Part shown: one piece after another, positions 20,806 through 35,963 of the stretch
Position numbering within the stretch: the first letter of the stretch is position 1
How the letters are laid out: each line of letters opens with the position of its first letter
Assembly: GCA_037127255.1 (NCBI GenBank)
Contig: JBANSL010000003.1
Location: 18,913,314-18,977,313, forward strand
DNA length: 64,000 nucleotides
Source: Persicaria tinctoria
Taxonomy: Eukaryota; Streptophyta; Magnoliopsida; Caryophyllales; Polygonaceae
Direction of reading: 5' to 3'
Notes under the pieces: model-generated
The model's input: the letters and a program-made list of their open reading frames with translations, nothing else
What the model was told of the DNA's origin: nothing
Databases searched by the model: none
Position numbers and translations under genes: made by a program

Positions 20806-21995
20806 ATGTAGACTCGAAGGCTCGGTGGTGTGAGCAACCACAAATGCCCCGATGATTCCACGTCGACCGTCCAGGTTTCTCCCATGCTGTCAGTGTATAT
20901 CCTAGATTAATCGCCTCACATTAGTCATCAATACGGCGTTCATAACAATAGTCGAATTGTATAACTGATGCTTTGAACTCAAATAATTAATGTACACATT
21001 TATTGTACAATAATACTATCCTCATCTAAAATCTCGGATTTACTAGGAGCCCACAATTCTCTCAACTAATTGATATAGTTGTTAATCTTAACATATTTAT
21101 TGATTCGATCTCATTGGGACAAATACTAACCGATATTCTATGTTCCAAATATACCTTTTTTTTTTTAAGAAAAATAAAATGAAATAAATAAATCAAAATT
21201 AACAAGAGACAGAATACTTAGCGTTATTCCAATTCGCCTCGTACGCATGCTCGGGCAGGCGCTTGCTCCGACCGGATCCATCGAGAATAATTCCGGATGT
21301 CTGGGACAAAAACCCGCAACTCCAGAAGTTTGGAGCCTTTCTGTAATTATTTGGAAATTATGGGCCGATCCGCGACTCTTGAATACTCCGGACTGGTTTC
21401 GTAATTATTTTGAATAATCGAATGTTGAATACGATTGCCTTCTTCGCCTTAGGTTTTTGCAGAGAGCGCCGCGCACGACTCCGGGTGGAATCTTCGGCGG
21501 ATGTTTCCACCTCCGACTGCGACTCCGACGATGGCGGGTCGTGGAAGGCTTTCGTATTGCCCCAGGGCTCTCGACGACAAAGCGGGGGCTATGGTCGGGC
21601 TGGATTGTGATGCCGGAGAGAGGGCTCGACGGAGGCCTACAGGCGATGGTGATGCCGTCGCCATCCATGGAAGGGGGCTTCACTACGGTCTGCGGGGTGG
21701 CGTAGTATGCTGGGGGCGGCTACGGCGACGCTTGTGGACTCCTCAAGCCACAATGGAGGATCGACGACCCGTCGAATCACCTGCGAGTATTGTTTGACGT
21801 AGATGAGGGCCTCGATCGGTGATGAAGGAATCAGCCGGCCACCATGGCCAAGGTAGAGAGTCAGAGAAGCAAGCAAAGAAGGTCGGTGACGGGATGATGC
21901 ACCGAAATTCACCCTTCATCTTCGATTGGACATTGCTTGGTTGATTAGGAATTTCGACGATGCTTTTCGATCGAATCCCCACGGACGGCGCCAAA
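20806..21995 (-). other. Interior of the LARD-like element
   Basis: AT-rich to about 21230, then a GC-rich 600-bp leader (about 21400-21990) with several overlapping short frames on both strands. No retroviral domain was recognised in any frame. Confidence 0.5.
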
Positions 21996-22409
21996 TGTGA
22001 GTGCAAAAATCCGCACCATAGATGTTGAAGAAGATTGAGCTCTGTTGGCGAGATACAAACCTGCGAAATGGAGAAAGAACGAGGTCGGGGCGGGGCTTGT
22101 CTCCCCCGGAGGAGGACCCTCCGACGCTCAAGTCAGTTGTCGTCGTTGAGAAAGAATATACTTCCCATATTTATACTAGTTGAGCATAAAAGAAACGGAC
22201 AAAGCATTTAATTAAAGGAATCGTAACGGTTTTGATATTTAATAAATGAAATCATTACCGTATTTAATTCGGTCGACGCTCTTAATGCACGAAACCGCTA
22301 TTGTAATCAATAGGCGAAACGGTAGCATCAATGTCGTATTGAATACTCGAATTTATTGGTAAAATACCAAAACACCCTTGTGTTATGATGACGGGATTTC
22401 CCTATCTCA

Positions 22410-23069
22410 TGTTGTTTCTTGCTGATTTTTCTTGAGTCTAAAACGGGAGTGCTTAGTAAAAGGGGTTGACGGGAGCGGAAATGAGTAGGCTCTTTATTTT
22501 TATATGAACTATAATGTTCTATTGTTTTGCTATATGAAGTTGAAGTTTGATTTTTGTCATTTCGTTATGTTGTGTGTAAAGTGTAATGGACAATTACCAT
22601 ATATCGATTAATATTATGCATAACTTTATTTTTACATTTCGTTAAAAATGTGAGGCTAAATGTTAGAATTATGTTTAAAAGCATTTTTAGAGTTGTAGAA
22701 TTAAATATCTTTAATAAATACATTTATTATTATAGTATATAATAAATGTAAAAATCTGTAAATTTGAGAACCTGAGGAGTTTTAGTGAATTTTTTTTTAA
22801 GATTTTGAAATTTTTTATCTCTATTTTAGAGATTTTTTTTTTGCAAAGCCGTTGGGGTCACTCACTCTAAGTGTTTCATTCAGTTCATTCCCGCGAATCA
22901 GAAAATCTGCGTTTTATTCATTTTAGATTTCCCAAAGTTTTACCTGAAACACTACAAAGAGGGCTTTCCTGGCAAAAGGCAATCTAAAAATCAGTCTTCA
23001 TATTCAACTGAAATTTCCCAACTGCTTCAGATTTCTCCATTGCAACTTTTTCTTGCTGTTGAGAAACCA
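22410..23069. other. Non-coding spacer
   Basis: AT-rich sequence, ending in the probable 3' UTR of the minus-strand IPK1 relic. No coding region was seen. Confidence 0.45.
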
Positions 23070-25035
23070 TCATCGCTCTTGCAGTTGGACGTAGGAACTT
23101 GGACGACCTTCATAGCCTTCAACTTCGACCAGATGGCACCTGGCGGGTTGTATGTTTCCGTTCTCCGCTCCACCCATCTGGTTGTAGTTGTTCACTATCT
23201 TTTGGTCTAACTCGAAGTAGTGTTCCATCCTGTCCAGAGGCTTCAGATCAAGGTCGATGAAATACGCCTGTGTAAGATGCAGTTCATTTCATATGAGATC
23301 GAATGAACTGAAACAAATGCTAGTAGAAAAATAACATTATTAAAGCCAGCCATGGGAAACTCCGAGCAGTTGAGGTGAATATTTAGGATAGCCCTAGGTG
23401 CACATTTTAAGTTATTGTAGCTGTTTCAATTGAACCGACTCGATGTTCTGACCTAAAACAGGAATAGTTCAAAAAAACAAATAAACAAGTGGAAGTACAA
23501 TGCCTTGAAAAAGAGATGAAAGGATATGATAGCAATCAGACATCAGTTAACTCCATCTAAATCATTTTGTGTTTCCACAATCTAAAGCCTCAGGTCTTTG
23601 CACAGCAATGCTTAAGATCTCAATTCATAAACCAAATCGAAAGAGGTAAAAAAAACCTTCCCGGGTTTTGTTTTACTATTTTATCCATCAACTTGTTGAG
23701 AAAGTATGTTCAGGCTGAAAAGATATAAGAACAAAGGTAAGGATATGAAGGGGCTCATACCTTGTAATCAAACGTTTGGCCTGTAGTGTCAAGGTAGATA
23801 TTACCATGACAGGATTTTGAGTCATCATCTTTCTTCAGCCGGAAACAAATCATTTCTACAAGCCATACAAGGATGGGCAATTGCGTCATAATATGCATGT
23901 ATTGCCCCTTCTATATCAAAATTGTCTAGCTTCTGTACTTTAAGAAGTCTATCCATCATCCCCAGCTTAAAAATTGTCTCAGATACAAGATGCTTGAAAC
24001 TGGTCATACATAAGCCGTCATCGGCCTGTACAAAACATTTGATACAATCCTCAAATGTTTCACTGTTTACGAAGGTGGTGCCATTCATGCCACCTCCCAA
24101 GCTTCCATATACCAGAGAACCATCAAGAAATACACGCAAACTGTTCTGAGGGACTGCAAAGAGTGCATTGACAGCTTTATGTATCCCATCCCTAGTTCCA
24201 GAAAATAGGTCAAGTGGATCATATTCACTTGATTGCAATATCTAAGATACACACGTAACAATTGTCAAGTTAGAGGTGAAATAAACAGAAAATGCACATT
24301 AAAGCAAAAGAAACTTGTAGCAATCAAAGCAAGATGGTTACAAAGGTTCCTTCATCATAAATAATTATTGATTTGCATCATAGCATGACCAGAGAAATAC
24401 TACCTGATGCTTCTGCAGTTTGAGTCCTTGATGCATCTTGAAACGGACCACTTTCTTTTTAACTGCATTCTTCTCAGAAATATACCTTGATGAAGGGAGA
24501 AACCCACACTTTGGCTGTTGAGGGATAAAAGCAAGTGAAACAGAAACGAATAACTCATAAGACGTCGGGTTCAAATATTAACAAAACTGGACAGCAGAAC
24601 CAGGGTAAAAATGTAAACAAAGAAAGTGAGTAAAAGGTTTGAATGCAATACCTTTATTTCAACACAGATGCATGGACCCTCTTTAGAGTTACCTGAAACA
24701 TGGAAGTCACTATAAGATTGCAAATTTTCTCTAATGGGCAGAGGCAACTCACACAAGCTGAACAATGCAAGAGTTTAAATGAAGTCATCAGAAAGACAAT
24801 ATTGAATAGAAACTCCTGATTCTATATCTGAAATGATATCAAGCAAATTGACTAATTGTGGGTTGAAAAATATAATAAACAACTAGAAAGACAGTCATGT
24901 AAAAGTACAATCTATCATTTGAGGAGTAATGTGCAGACAACTTGAATCCATAATCAAAGGAATCAAAGCATGAAATGCATACTACTCCACCATACGGGAA
25001 AACTGAATGATCAGACATCAAAAGCACTGAATCAC
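23070..25035 (-). pseudogene. IPK1: Inositol-pentakisphosphate 2-kinase, C-terminal exons
   Basis: Five minus-strand exons with GT/AG junctions: about 25035-24991 (LLMSDHSVFPYG), 24692-24652 (CICVEIK), 24514-24404 (PKCGFLPSSRYISEKN), 24241-23761 (SEYDPLDLFSG, VQKLDNFDIEGAIHAYYD) and 23267-23070 (AYFIDLDLKPLDRMEHYFEL). IPK1 phosphorylates inositol pentakisphosphate to phytate (IP6). The KPKCGFLP and IDLDLKPL signatures identify the family. Two defects are visible. One extra A in the run at 23853-23855 shifts the frame in the fourth exon (CMACRNDL instead of a reading that continues RLKKDDD). No exon for the N-lobe was found upstream, up to 30.4 kb. A copia element sits 240 bases upstream of the first surviving exon. 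Confidence 0.82.
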
Positions 25036-25277
25036 TGGAGGTATAAACCAGTATTTTTACACTTCCAATATTAATCTGCCATGTGGCATTTAAATTTTTT
25101 TTAAAAAAAATCAAAAGATTATCAAAGGACTATTCACTTCATCTTCTTTCTTTCTACTTGTTTCCACACCCAGATCTAATCAAATCCCCCTACTTTTTTT
25201 TTTTATCTTCAAATTACAGTTATCATAGAACTTGCATAAGTACACCATATCACCTCCTTTTTTTTTTTGGGTGAAAT

Positions 25278-25480
25278 TGTTAGAGTTAAACTCCTAGAAT
25301 TCAGGGTAGTTACATTTAGAAGATATTGTTTACTTATTAGTCAAAGTAAGTGGAGGATTTGTCTCCACTACTTTAGCCATTATCTCATTATTAGTTAGTA
25401 GAATCTGTATTTAAATATCTCCCCAATTAATGAGAAACATTATCAATTGTCAAAACAAATATCTATCTTTATCTTCTACA
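25278..25480 (+). repeat. 5' LTR of the copia element
   Basis: 203 bp, starting TGTTAGAGTTAAAC and ending TCTTCTACA. Reading it against 29654-29856 I found no difference. Confidence 0.95.
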
Positions 25481-25540
25481 TGGTATCGGGTTTGATCCAA
25501 AGCTTTCAACTTTTCTTCCTCCTACCGTAGCCTTCCTCCA

Positions 25541-28500
25541 ATGTCTACTCCATCCAACACACTTGCTAATTTGAATGACCCCTCTCGCCCCTTCATCATT
25601 GTCCACTTCACAAATATCCAAAAATTAAACACAACTAATTACATCACTTGGTGTAAGCAAGTTAAATCTACCCTTGTTGGCCATGGCCTTCTCTCCTTTG
25701 TTGATGGCTCTTCCACTGAGCCATCTCCTACCCTTGCTCAATCCACCCAACCGAATCCAACCCACACCACTTGGGTTCGTCAAGACCAACTCCTCTTTGG
25801 TTCTCTCGTCGGCACACTCTCGGCAGAAGTCGCTCCGTTGGTGACTCCTGCAGAGACCTCGCGACAAGCGTGGACTATCCTTGAACAATCATTCGCCAAA
25901 CCCTCTCGTGCTCATATCCATCTCCTTAAGGAGAAAATGAATTCCTGCACTAAGGGTACCAAATCAATCACAACCTACATTCATGAAGTCACGGGGGTAT
26001 CCGACGTACTTGCATCCTTGGGCAAACCACAAGATCCCGAGGATGTGATCGATGCTATCCTCAAAGGCCTCGACCCTTCCTATCAGGCGGTTGTGGACGG
26101 CATCTATGCCCGAGATACGCCCATCACCATCCCTGAACTGCATGAGAAGCTCCTTACCAAGGAAAATCTCCTACGTCAGGCAGCGTCTTCTACCTCGAGC
26201 CCGGATCCCTCCACTGCGATGTCTATGCAGTACCGACCCTCTAAGCCGAAGTCCAAGCCCTCTGGACAAGCATCCTCTGCTCCCCTTCTTCCATTGCCAC
26301 ATCAAAACCCAGCGCCTCCTCCCTCTCCACGGCCTCCGTTCAAGCCATTCCAAGGCAAGTGTCAATGGTGCAGGGAGCAAGGTCATGTCGTCTCCTACTG
26401 CCCTGTCTTCCGCAGTCAAGTGCCTTCCATCCGCCCTCCTCCCTTCCGTCCTTCGATACCACATCAACCATATCAGCCACAAGCTCACACCTCTACAATG
26501 CAAAACTCTCCTTCGCCTTGGCTAGTTGATAGTGGGGCGTCCCATCACGTCACCAATGATTTGTCCAACTTGAGCATCCACTACCCCTACGACGGTACTG
26601 ATGAGCTTGTCATCGGCAATGGTAATGGCCTTCAAATCTCTCACATTGGTAACACTGCATTAACCTCGGCCACCAATCTTTTCTCTCTTAATGATGTTTT
26701 GTGCGTTTCAAATATTGCACGAAATATTCTCTCTGTGTCTAAATTTACTTCCCAAAACAATGTCTCCATTGAATTCTTACCCACTTGCTTCTTTGTGAAG
26801 GATCTCCTCTCGGGCAACATCCTCCTTAAAGGCCCCCTGGTCAATAATGTATACTGCTGGCCACCCACGGCGAGCCCAGCTTCCTTTTCCGCCTCCAGAT
26901 CTTCTTCAAGTGCCGATATGCACCACCGTCTCGGCCATCCTTCGGCATCTATCTTTAAATTGTTGCAATCTTTTTTTCCTCCTAGCACTGTTACTTCTAG
27001 TCCAGAATTTTGTGTTGCTTGCTCTACTAATAAAGCTCATAAACTTCCATTTTTTACCTCTACTATTACTTCATCATCTCCATTAGAAGTTATATTTTCG
27101 GATGTTTGGACGTGTCCCACTTTGTCGTTTGATGGCTACAAGTACTACGTTATTTTTGTTGATCATTTCACAAAATATATATGGTTCTTTCCCCTTAAAC
27201 ACAAATCCGATACGCATCACACATTTGTCAAGTTCAAGGCCTTGGTCGAAAATCGCTTTGATACTAAAATCAAAACATTCTTTTCGGATAATGGTGGCGA
27301 ATTCATTTCCCTCAAATCTTTCTTCTTTACAAATGGGATCACTCACCTCACCTCACCTCCTCATACACCCCAACACAATGGCTTTGCCGAACGTCGACAT
27401 CGCCACATTGTTGAAACTGGTTTGTCTCTAATGTCACACTCGGCTTTGCCTCACAAGTTTTGGCCCCTCGCCTTTCAAACTGCGGTTTATTTAATTAATC
27501 GCCTTCCCACCCCTACACTTCAAAATAAATCCCCTTATCTTGCTCTCCTTCATCAAACACCCAACTATCTCAAATTACGATGCTTCGGTTGCCTTTGTTT
27601 TCCGTGGCTTCGCCCTTACACCTCTACCAAAATGGATCCAAAATCAATTCCTTGTGTGTTTGTAGGCTATTCTCTTCAATAGAGTGCCTATTTATGCCTT
27701 GATCCTAAAACAAATAAAATATATGTCTCTCGTCACGTGACCTTTTTAGAATCGGTCTATCCATTTCAATCATCTCCAACTACCATCCCACCCACACCTC
27801 ATTCTACTCCTGATGCATTGACCGTACCTACTCCCTCCTTTCTAACTCATTTAATTAATCCCACCCCACCTACCCCTCCCCCTCCCCATCAACCCACTCC
27901 AGAACCGACTACACCTCAACAGCCCCCACCTCCTATTTCCCCTCCTCTACAGGCTACATCACCCACCTCATCCCCTCCTGCTTCCGCATCAATGACTTCA
28001 CACCCATCCCCTCTTACCCCTCCTTCTCACCAAATAATCACCCGGTCCAAAAATAATATCTCCAAGCCTATTTCCAAACTAAACCTTCACGTCACCCTCT
28101 CTCCCCTCAAAGAAACTCAAAACATAACCCAAGCCCTCAAAGACCCGGATTGGCGCAAAGCTATGCAAACAGAATTTGATGCCCTCATTGCTAATGGTAC
28201 ATGGGAGTTAGTTCCAAGACTACCCAACACAAATGTGGTTGGATGCAAATGGGTTTTCCGAACCAAATTGCATTCCGACGGCTCCCTTGACAAGTATAAA
28301 GCTCGTCTCGTCGCTAAGGGGTTTCACCAACGACCCGGCTCCGATTTCATTGAGACATTTAGTCCCGTCGTCAAGCCGGTCACCGTCCGTTCCGTCCTTG
28401 CTCTTGCAGTTCAGTCGGGCTGGCCTCTTCGCCAACTTGACGTTAACAATGCCTTCTTGCAGGGTACCCTCCAAGAACAAGTATTCATGGACCAACCTCC

Positions 28501-29659
28501 TGGCTTTCATGACAAACTGAATCCAGACTTTATGTGCAGCCTCAAGAAGGCCATCTACGGCCTTAAACAAGCCCCACGTGCGTGGTACACCGAGCTCCGT
28601 CACTTCCTCTTGTCGCTTGGGTTTGTTAATTCGATTGCCGATGCTTCATTATTCATACTCCGAAACACCTCCGGCATCCTCTACCTCGTGTATGTTGATG
28701 ATATTATCATCACGGGAAGCCACACCCCTACCTTATCCTCCATCATCGGTAAGCTTTCGAACCGCTTCTCTCTCAAAGACTTGGGACCCTTGTCCTACTT
28801 TCTCGGTGTTGAGGTTCAATCACATTCTAATGGGTTGTTCCTCAATCAACGCAAATACATCTCTGACCTCTTATCCAAGATGAATATGCATGAGTGCAAT
28901 TCCATCTCCACCCCCATAGATACAACCACAGTGCTTACTAAAACCACCGGTACTCTCCTGCCCAATCCCACAGATTTTCGGACGGTTGTAGGAAGTCTTC
29001 AGTATCTCTCTCTCACAAGACCCGACGTCAGTTTTTCTGTCAATAAGTTATCCCAATTTATGCACCAACCAACGTCTTCCCACTGGAGTGCCTTGAAACG
29101 TCTTCTTCGTTATTTGCAAGGAACCATCGACAAGGGTATCATCATTCATCGTCATCCCTCTCACGCCCTTCACGGATTTTCCGATGCCGATTGGGCTGGC
29201 AACAAGGATGACTACACGTCCACAACTGGCTATGTCTTCTTCCTTGGTCGCACTCCTATTTCCTGGAGCTCAAGAAAGCAAAAGACGGTCGCTCGCTCCT
29301 CCACTGAATCTGAATATCGCGCCCTTGCCGATGCCTGCTCAGAACTCATATGGATTCAATCACTTCTCACTGAACTAGGGGTTCAACAATCAACGCAGCC
29401 GGTCATCTACTGCGATAATTTGGGCGCCATAAACCTCAGTTCCAATCCCGTTTTCCACTCAAGGATGAAGCATGTCGCACTAGCATACCATTTCATCCGC
29501 CAACAGGTTCAAGGTAACACGCTTCGAGTGTCCTACGTACCGACGGATGATCAAATAGCAGATATCCTCACAAAGCCACTTTGCCGCCCTAAGTTCACCA
29601 CTCTTCTATCCAAGTTCGGTCTCGCCTCACCGACGGCCCTTCTTGCGGGGGTATGTTAG
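25541..29659 (+). pseudogene. Copia gag-pol polyprotein with one in-frame stop
   Basis: One reading frame spans 25541-29659, broken only by TAG at 27680-27682. Order: gag (about residues 1-290) ending in a CCHC knuckle CQWCREQGHVVSYC; protease WLVDSGASHH (about 330); GAG-pre-integrase HHRLGH...CVACS; integrase core with SDVW, SDNGGEF and AERRHRHIVE (about 520-660). After the stop come a Pro-rich linker, reverse transcriptase with YVDDIIITG (about 28691) and RNase H (DADWAGNKDDY; CDNLGAINLS). The order protease-integrase-RT-RNase H defines Ty1/copia. The stop lies just after integrase, so gag-integrase could still be made without RT. Recent LTRs suggest the stop arose recently. Readthrough is possible but unproven. 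Confidence 0.93.
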
Positions 29660-29856
29660 AGTTAAACTCCTAGAATTCAGGGTAGTTACATTTAGAAGAT
29701 ATTGTTTACTTATTAGTCAAAGTAAGTGGAGGATTTGTCTCCACTACTTTAGCCATTATCTCATTATTAGTTAGTAGAATCTGTATTTAAATATCTCCCC
29801 AATTAATGAGAAACATTATCAATTGTCAAAACAAATATCTATCTTTATCTTCTACA
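29654..29856 (+). repeat. 3' LTR of the copia element
   Basis: 203 bp, identical by eye to the 5' LTR, followed by the target duplication GAAAT. Confidence 0.95.
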
Positions 29857-30979
29857 GAAATCATATCACCTCCTATTTCATCTTCCTATAATATCAAGTC
29901 TCAAACGAACCCAGCTTTTTTTTCAAAAAAAAAAAAAAATTCAATGAAGAGGAAGAAAGAAGAAAATCTGAATCGGTGGTCTAGATAGCCATTGCAAGGC
30001 TCAATACAGGCAGAACCGGCCATCGCCGCCGCGCGCCGAGGAGCATGAAGACTGAGATTGCCATTGCGTAGGAGGCCGAGGCCGTGGCGGAGATGATTCG
30101 GGTGGAGGAATTAAGAGTTCGTTCGAAGAATGAAACGGAGGGGGAGATGATTTGGGTGAAGAAATTATGAATTTGTAATGCTGAGATTTGGGGAGGAAAT
30201 AAAAAGAGGGAATTTTTCACCTGAGTTGAGAACCACCTGTGTTGAGAACCCAAAGGAGGAGGCCGGTCCAGCAAAGAGGATGGGGAGATGAAAAGTTGTT
30301 TTTCCCCTCTGCTAACTTTATTACTGTAATTATTAATTGTAAATTGTGACACTTGTTTTAAATTGATTGAGAGTGTAAAATTGATATTTTATCACTAGTG
30401 TAAATGTATCAAGGTCCATTTTTGATAGATTTAAGACTAATTCACAAAAGTTAACTTTTTATGGCGCAGAAAATAATCTACCGACTTTTTTCTACTATTT
30501 GAAAAATAAAAATGGCTTTTTTTTTAGGGGTGGGGTATTTTGGGTGGGAAAATCTTTTTATTAAAGCAAAGTAGCAAACAAACCATCAAAAGAGAAATAA
30601 CAAGTGACATGAAATCATGAATGGATCAATCATGTAAAGTAAAGGAAATCTCTTAAAGTAGTTTTAACACATTTTTACCTATTCATCTTCAAAAGATGGT
30701 GATAAATTCATAATTTGATTTGGAAAATTTATGTCATTAGTGTATAAAATAAGGACAATTTGCATGGTTATACCAAAAAAATTACAACTTTCTAAAAATG
30801 ACCATGTCATGCACAAATTGCAGAGAGAGAAAAAAATGTCACTTTTGCAAATATAATTGTGACCAATTTGACCGGTAGAAGGTGACCAAGGAAAAAACAA
30901 AAGAGGATAGAGGCTAAGGAGAGAGAGAGGAAATTGCTTAAATTTAAATTGTTTTAAACTAATTTTCAGCCATTTTGAT
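29857..30979. other. Spacer, possible old 5' leader of the minus-strand gene
   Basis: Minus-strand sequence at 30360-29990 is CT-rich and has a 123-codon frame without known motifs (ends LLGARRRWPVLPVLSLAMAI). It could be the leader of the IPK1 relic, but it contains no IPK1 N-lobe. The rest is AT-rich. Confidence 0.35.
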
Positions 30980-31381
30980 TTGTTAAAATTAAAAAATAAA
31001 TTTATTTTTGAACTTAATTTAATTTTATCTATCTATAGACACCCACTTTATATATGTTTATGGGAAAAAATATTTCGAAGTAAAGTTGGGTCTACATCGC
31101 ATCTTGATCTCAATTTGAAATATGATATTGATAACCATTTGGGTGACAAAGACAACAATTCAGCTGACACAGAAATTCGCACAACTGGCAAGATAAACCA
31201 AAAAACCTGGGCAGAACCGACAATCGTTGCTCCGGAGATGAAAGGTAAAGCTGTCGACGTGGACATGGAGGAGGGGGCAATGCTCATAGATAAGAGCATA
31301 CCATTTGGTTCTGTCAGGAGCAAGATAATGGAGACAAGCAGGTACCCGTCTCGGGGAGAGTTCCTTCGCCGGAAGTGTTAG
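30980..31381 (+). CDS. Hypothetical ORF, partly duplicated at 39514-39640
   Basis: A 133-codon frame. The first 30 residues are AT-rich, spacer-like sequence. From about 31080 it looks more protein-like (SHLDLNLKYDIDNHLGDKD, then [20 protein letters not shown], ending RGEFLRRKC). The last 40 codons recur at 39514-39638 with only conservative changes. No family was recognised. It may be the 3' end of a gene carried along when the kinase array duplicated. Confidence 0.35.
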   Translation: MLKLKNKFIFELNLILSIYRHPLYICLWEKIFRSKVGSTSHLDLNLKYDIDNHLGDKDNNSADTEIRTTGKINQKTWAEPTIVAPEMKGKAVDVDMEEGAMLIDKSIPFGSVRSKIMETSRYPSRGEFLRRKC

Positions 31382-31782
31382 AGGACATAAACAAGCATGG
31401 CGTAACAATGTGAAGAAATCGATGTCTAGTGGGATAACTCTTCTTTTGTACAGTCGAATGTAGTATTTTGTGCAGTCAAATGTAGTATTTTGTTAGTGAT
31501 CGGAACCAATGTGTCTTTGCCCCATTACTCACCCACACCGACCCCCCAACCCCCACCCCGATGTGTCGGCCTGATTGTAGACAGTTTGTGGATGTTGTTA
31601 TGGATTGTAGTTGTTAGGAACTTTAGTACTTCGTAGTGTTTGGTTTAGTTCTTAAACGTTTAAACGTTTCCACCTTTTGGATGACTAGTGTTTGATGACT
31701 GATGTTTAAACGTTTAAACGTTTCCACATTTTGGACTTATGTTATTATGGACTCATTTCGTTTGCGTTTAATGTTCGATATC
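31258..31782 (+). repeat. Segmental duplicate of 39514-40278
   Basis: Starts gtggacatggaggagggg and ends ttcgatatc, as does 39514-40278. It includes two clusters of the palindrome aaacgtttaaacgttt. The other copy has a Stowaway insertion at the TA at 31627-31628. Confidence 0.85.
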
Positions 31783-31851
31783 GGATGTCATGCTGCCTAG
31801 CAGCAGGACTTTCAAGGATGTTTACCTCGTCTATGATTTGATGGATACGGA
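31783..31851 (+). pseudogene. Inverted fragment of MAP kinase exon 1
   Basis: On the plus strand this reads [18 protein letters not shown] then LMDT, i.e. exon 1 of the kinase. All other copies are on the minus strand. It ends abruptly at gatacgga. It marks the left edge of the array. Confidence 0.85.
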
Positions 31852-32464
31852 GGTTCGAGCCCATCAATCGATGATATAATCCCACAACCGCTATACCAAA
31901 TTGTGATTACCCATAACTTTAAAAAAAAAATGCAACAGCTATTGCTTGGGCTTATAATTTCCTAGGCCCAAAATTGGCCATATTGCAAGCCCACAATCTC
32001 CAAGCCCATAAAAATGAGCCCATCAATCTTGCACAGTTTAATCATCAAATCAAAGTGCAGACAGGGCACACAGAGGAATCACCAGACAGTTTATAGAAGG
32101 AAACAAGAAGCCACAACATAAGATTAAAGATAGAGTGGCCATAGCACAATCCATGGCCACGCGCGCAAAGCGACTTACAGCGTCTCAAGTTAATTTACAA
32201 CCTGGGAAGAAAACCATTACCAGAGAGCATCACAACAACATAGAGATAAATATGTACATCTTAGAGAGTTGGCAACATACAGACAAAGCTCAACATAGTA
32301 TAGGCTCTATAAACTTAAAAGGATGTTAGTCTCATCATGGATTGGCAACATAACCGACTAATGCATGGTGCCAGAGGATGACAAGATAACAGGAAAAGCG
32401 AGGAGAAACTGAGTAGGACGAACCTTGATGAGTATGGTAACCGTGAGGATGGAGTAGATCGCTA
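31852..32464. other. 3' flank of kinase copy A
   Basis: Matches the flanks of the other copies from about 32056 (cagacagggcacacagaggaat), and matches 41770-42379 over its whole length from tgatgatataatccc. No gene. Confidence 0.6.
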
Positions 32465-33931
<1,467 letters not shown>

Positions 33932-34291
33932 TTCACCAGACAGCGACATGAATTTCGGCCATTCTCGACGTCGATTTTGGAGAAACCTTCAACAGAAAAG
34001 TTGTAGATCTTTTTGTCCTCGTTCCAACAAGGTATGGCACGATCTCATCCGATAAATATGGACTCCGATCGACCCGTTTTACTGAGACGTTGAAATGCTA
34101 TCAACCCATTAAAAACGAACCCAAATTTGAACATTAGCTCACCTTGCTCCTTTGGACCTTGTTCCATGGTGGAGCCTTCTTCCTCCTTTTGAGGATGACA
34201 CTCTTCGCCATCAATGGCCCTCGAATCGGTCTTGAGAGCTCGCCTGGATCAAGATCATTGTTTGACCCACAGAAGGTCATCTTGATCCGCA
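33932..34291 (-). other. Unrelated insert fused to kinase copy B
   Basis: Minus-strand 34290-34134 reads [20 protein letters not shown], then [19 protein letters not shown]. It resembles the conserved start of some plant gypsy gag proteins (DLDPGEFSRPIRGP), so it is probably a gypsy fragment. 33932-34133 has no recognised content. Confidence 0.4.

Positions 34292-35963
<1,672 letters not shown>

Larger units (their letters stand above)
19953..22409 (-). mobile_element. Coding-free LTR retroelement (LARD-like), 2.46 kb
   Basis: Two nearly identical LTRs (19953-20363, 411 bp; 21996-22409, 414 bp) begin TGTGAGTGC and end TATCTCA on the plus strand. Orientation is minus: next to the right LTR, the minus strand reads TTTGGCGCCGTCCGTGGGG, a primer site of the TGGCGCC type used by many plant gypsy elements. 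GAGGGGCAAT, a polypurine tract, precedes the left LTR. Flanks tattg and tgttg may be a decayed 5-bp target duplication. The 1.63-kb interior has no gag or pol. Confidence 0.88.
25278..29856 (+). mobile_element. Ty1/copia retrotransposon, 4579 bp
   Basis: Two LTRs of 203 bp (25278-25480 and 29654-29856), TGTTAGAG...TTCTACA, that look identical. The 5-bp target duplication GAAAT is perfect (25273-25277 and 29857-29861). A primer site TGGTATCGGG follows the 5' LTR, and a purine tract (gcgggggta) precedes the 3' LTR. Short LTRs and size fit the Ale/Retrofit lineage, by inference. Identical LTRs mean a recent insertion. It lies opposite in direction to the IPK1 relic. Confidence 0.97.

Noticed and set aside
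21397..22131. Seven short open frames on both strands
   Set aside because: GC-rich leader of the coding-free LTR element; none shows a gag or other domain.
19400..22870. Possible older element with tctctaaaatagagaa ends around the LARD-like element
   Set aside because: The motifs are short and degenerate, and no matching ends or target duplication could be fixed.
30679..30900. 73-codon minus-strand frame
   Set aside because: AT-rich spacer, no motif, no splice context.
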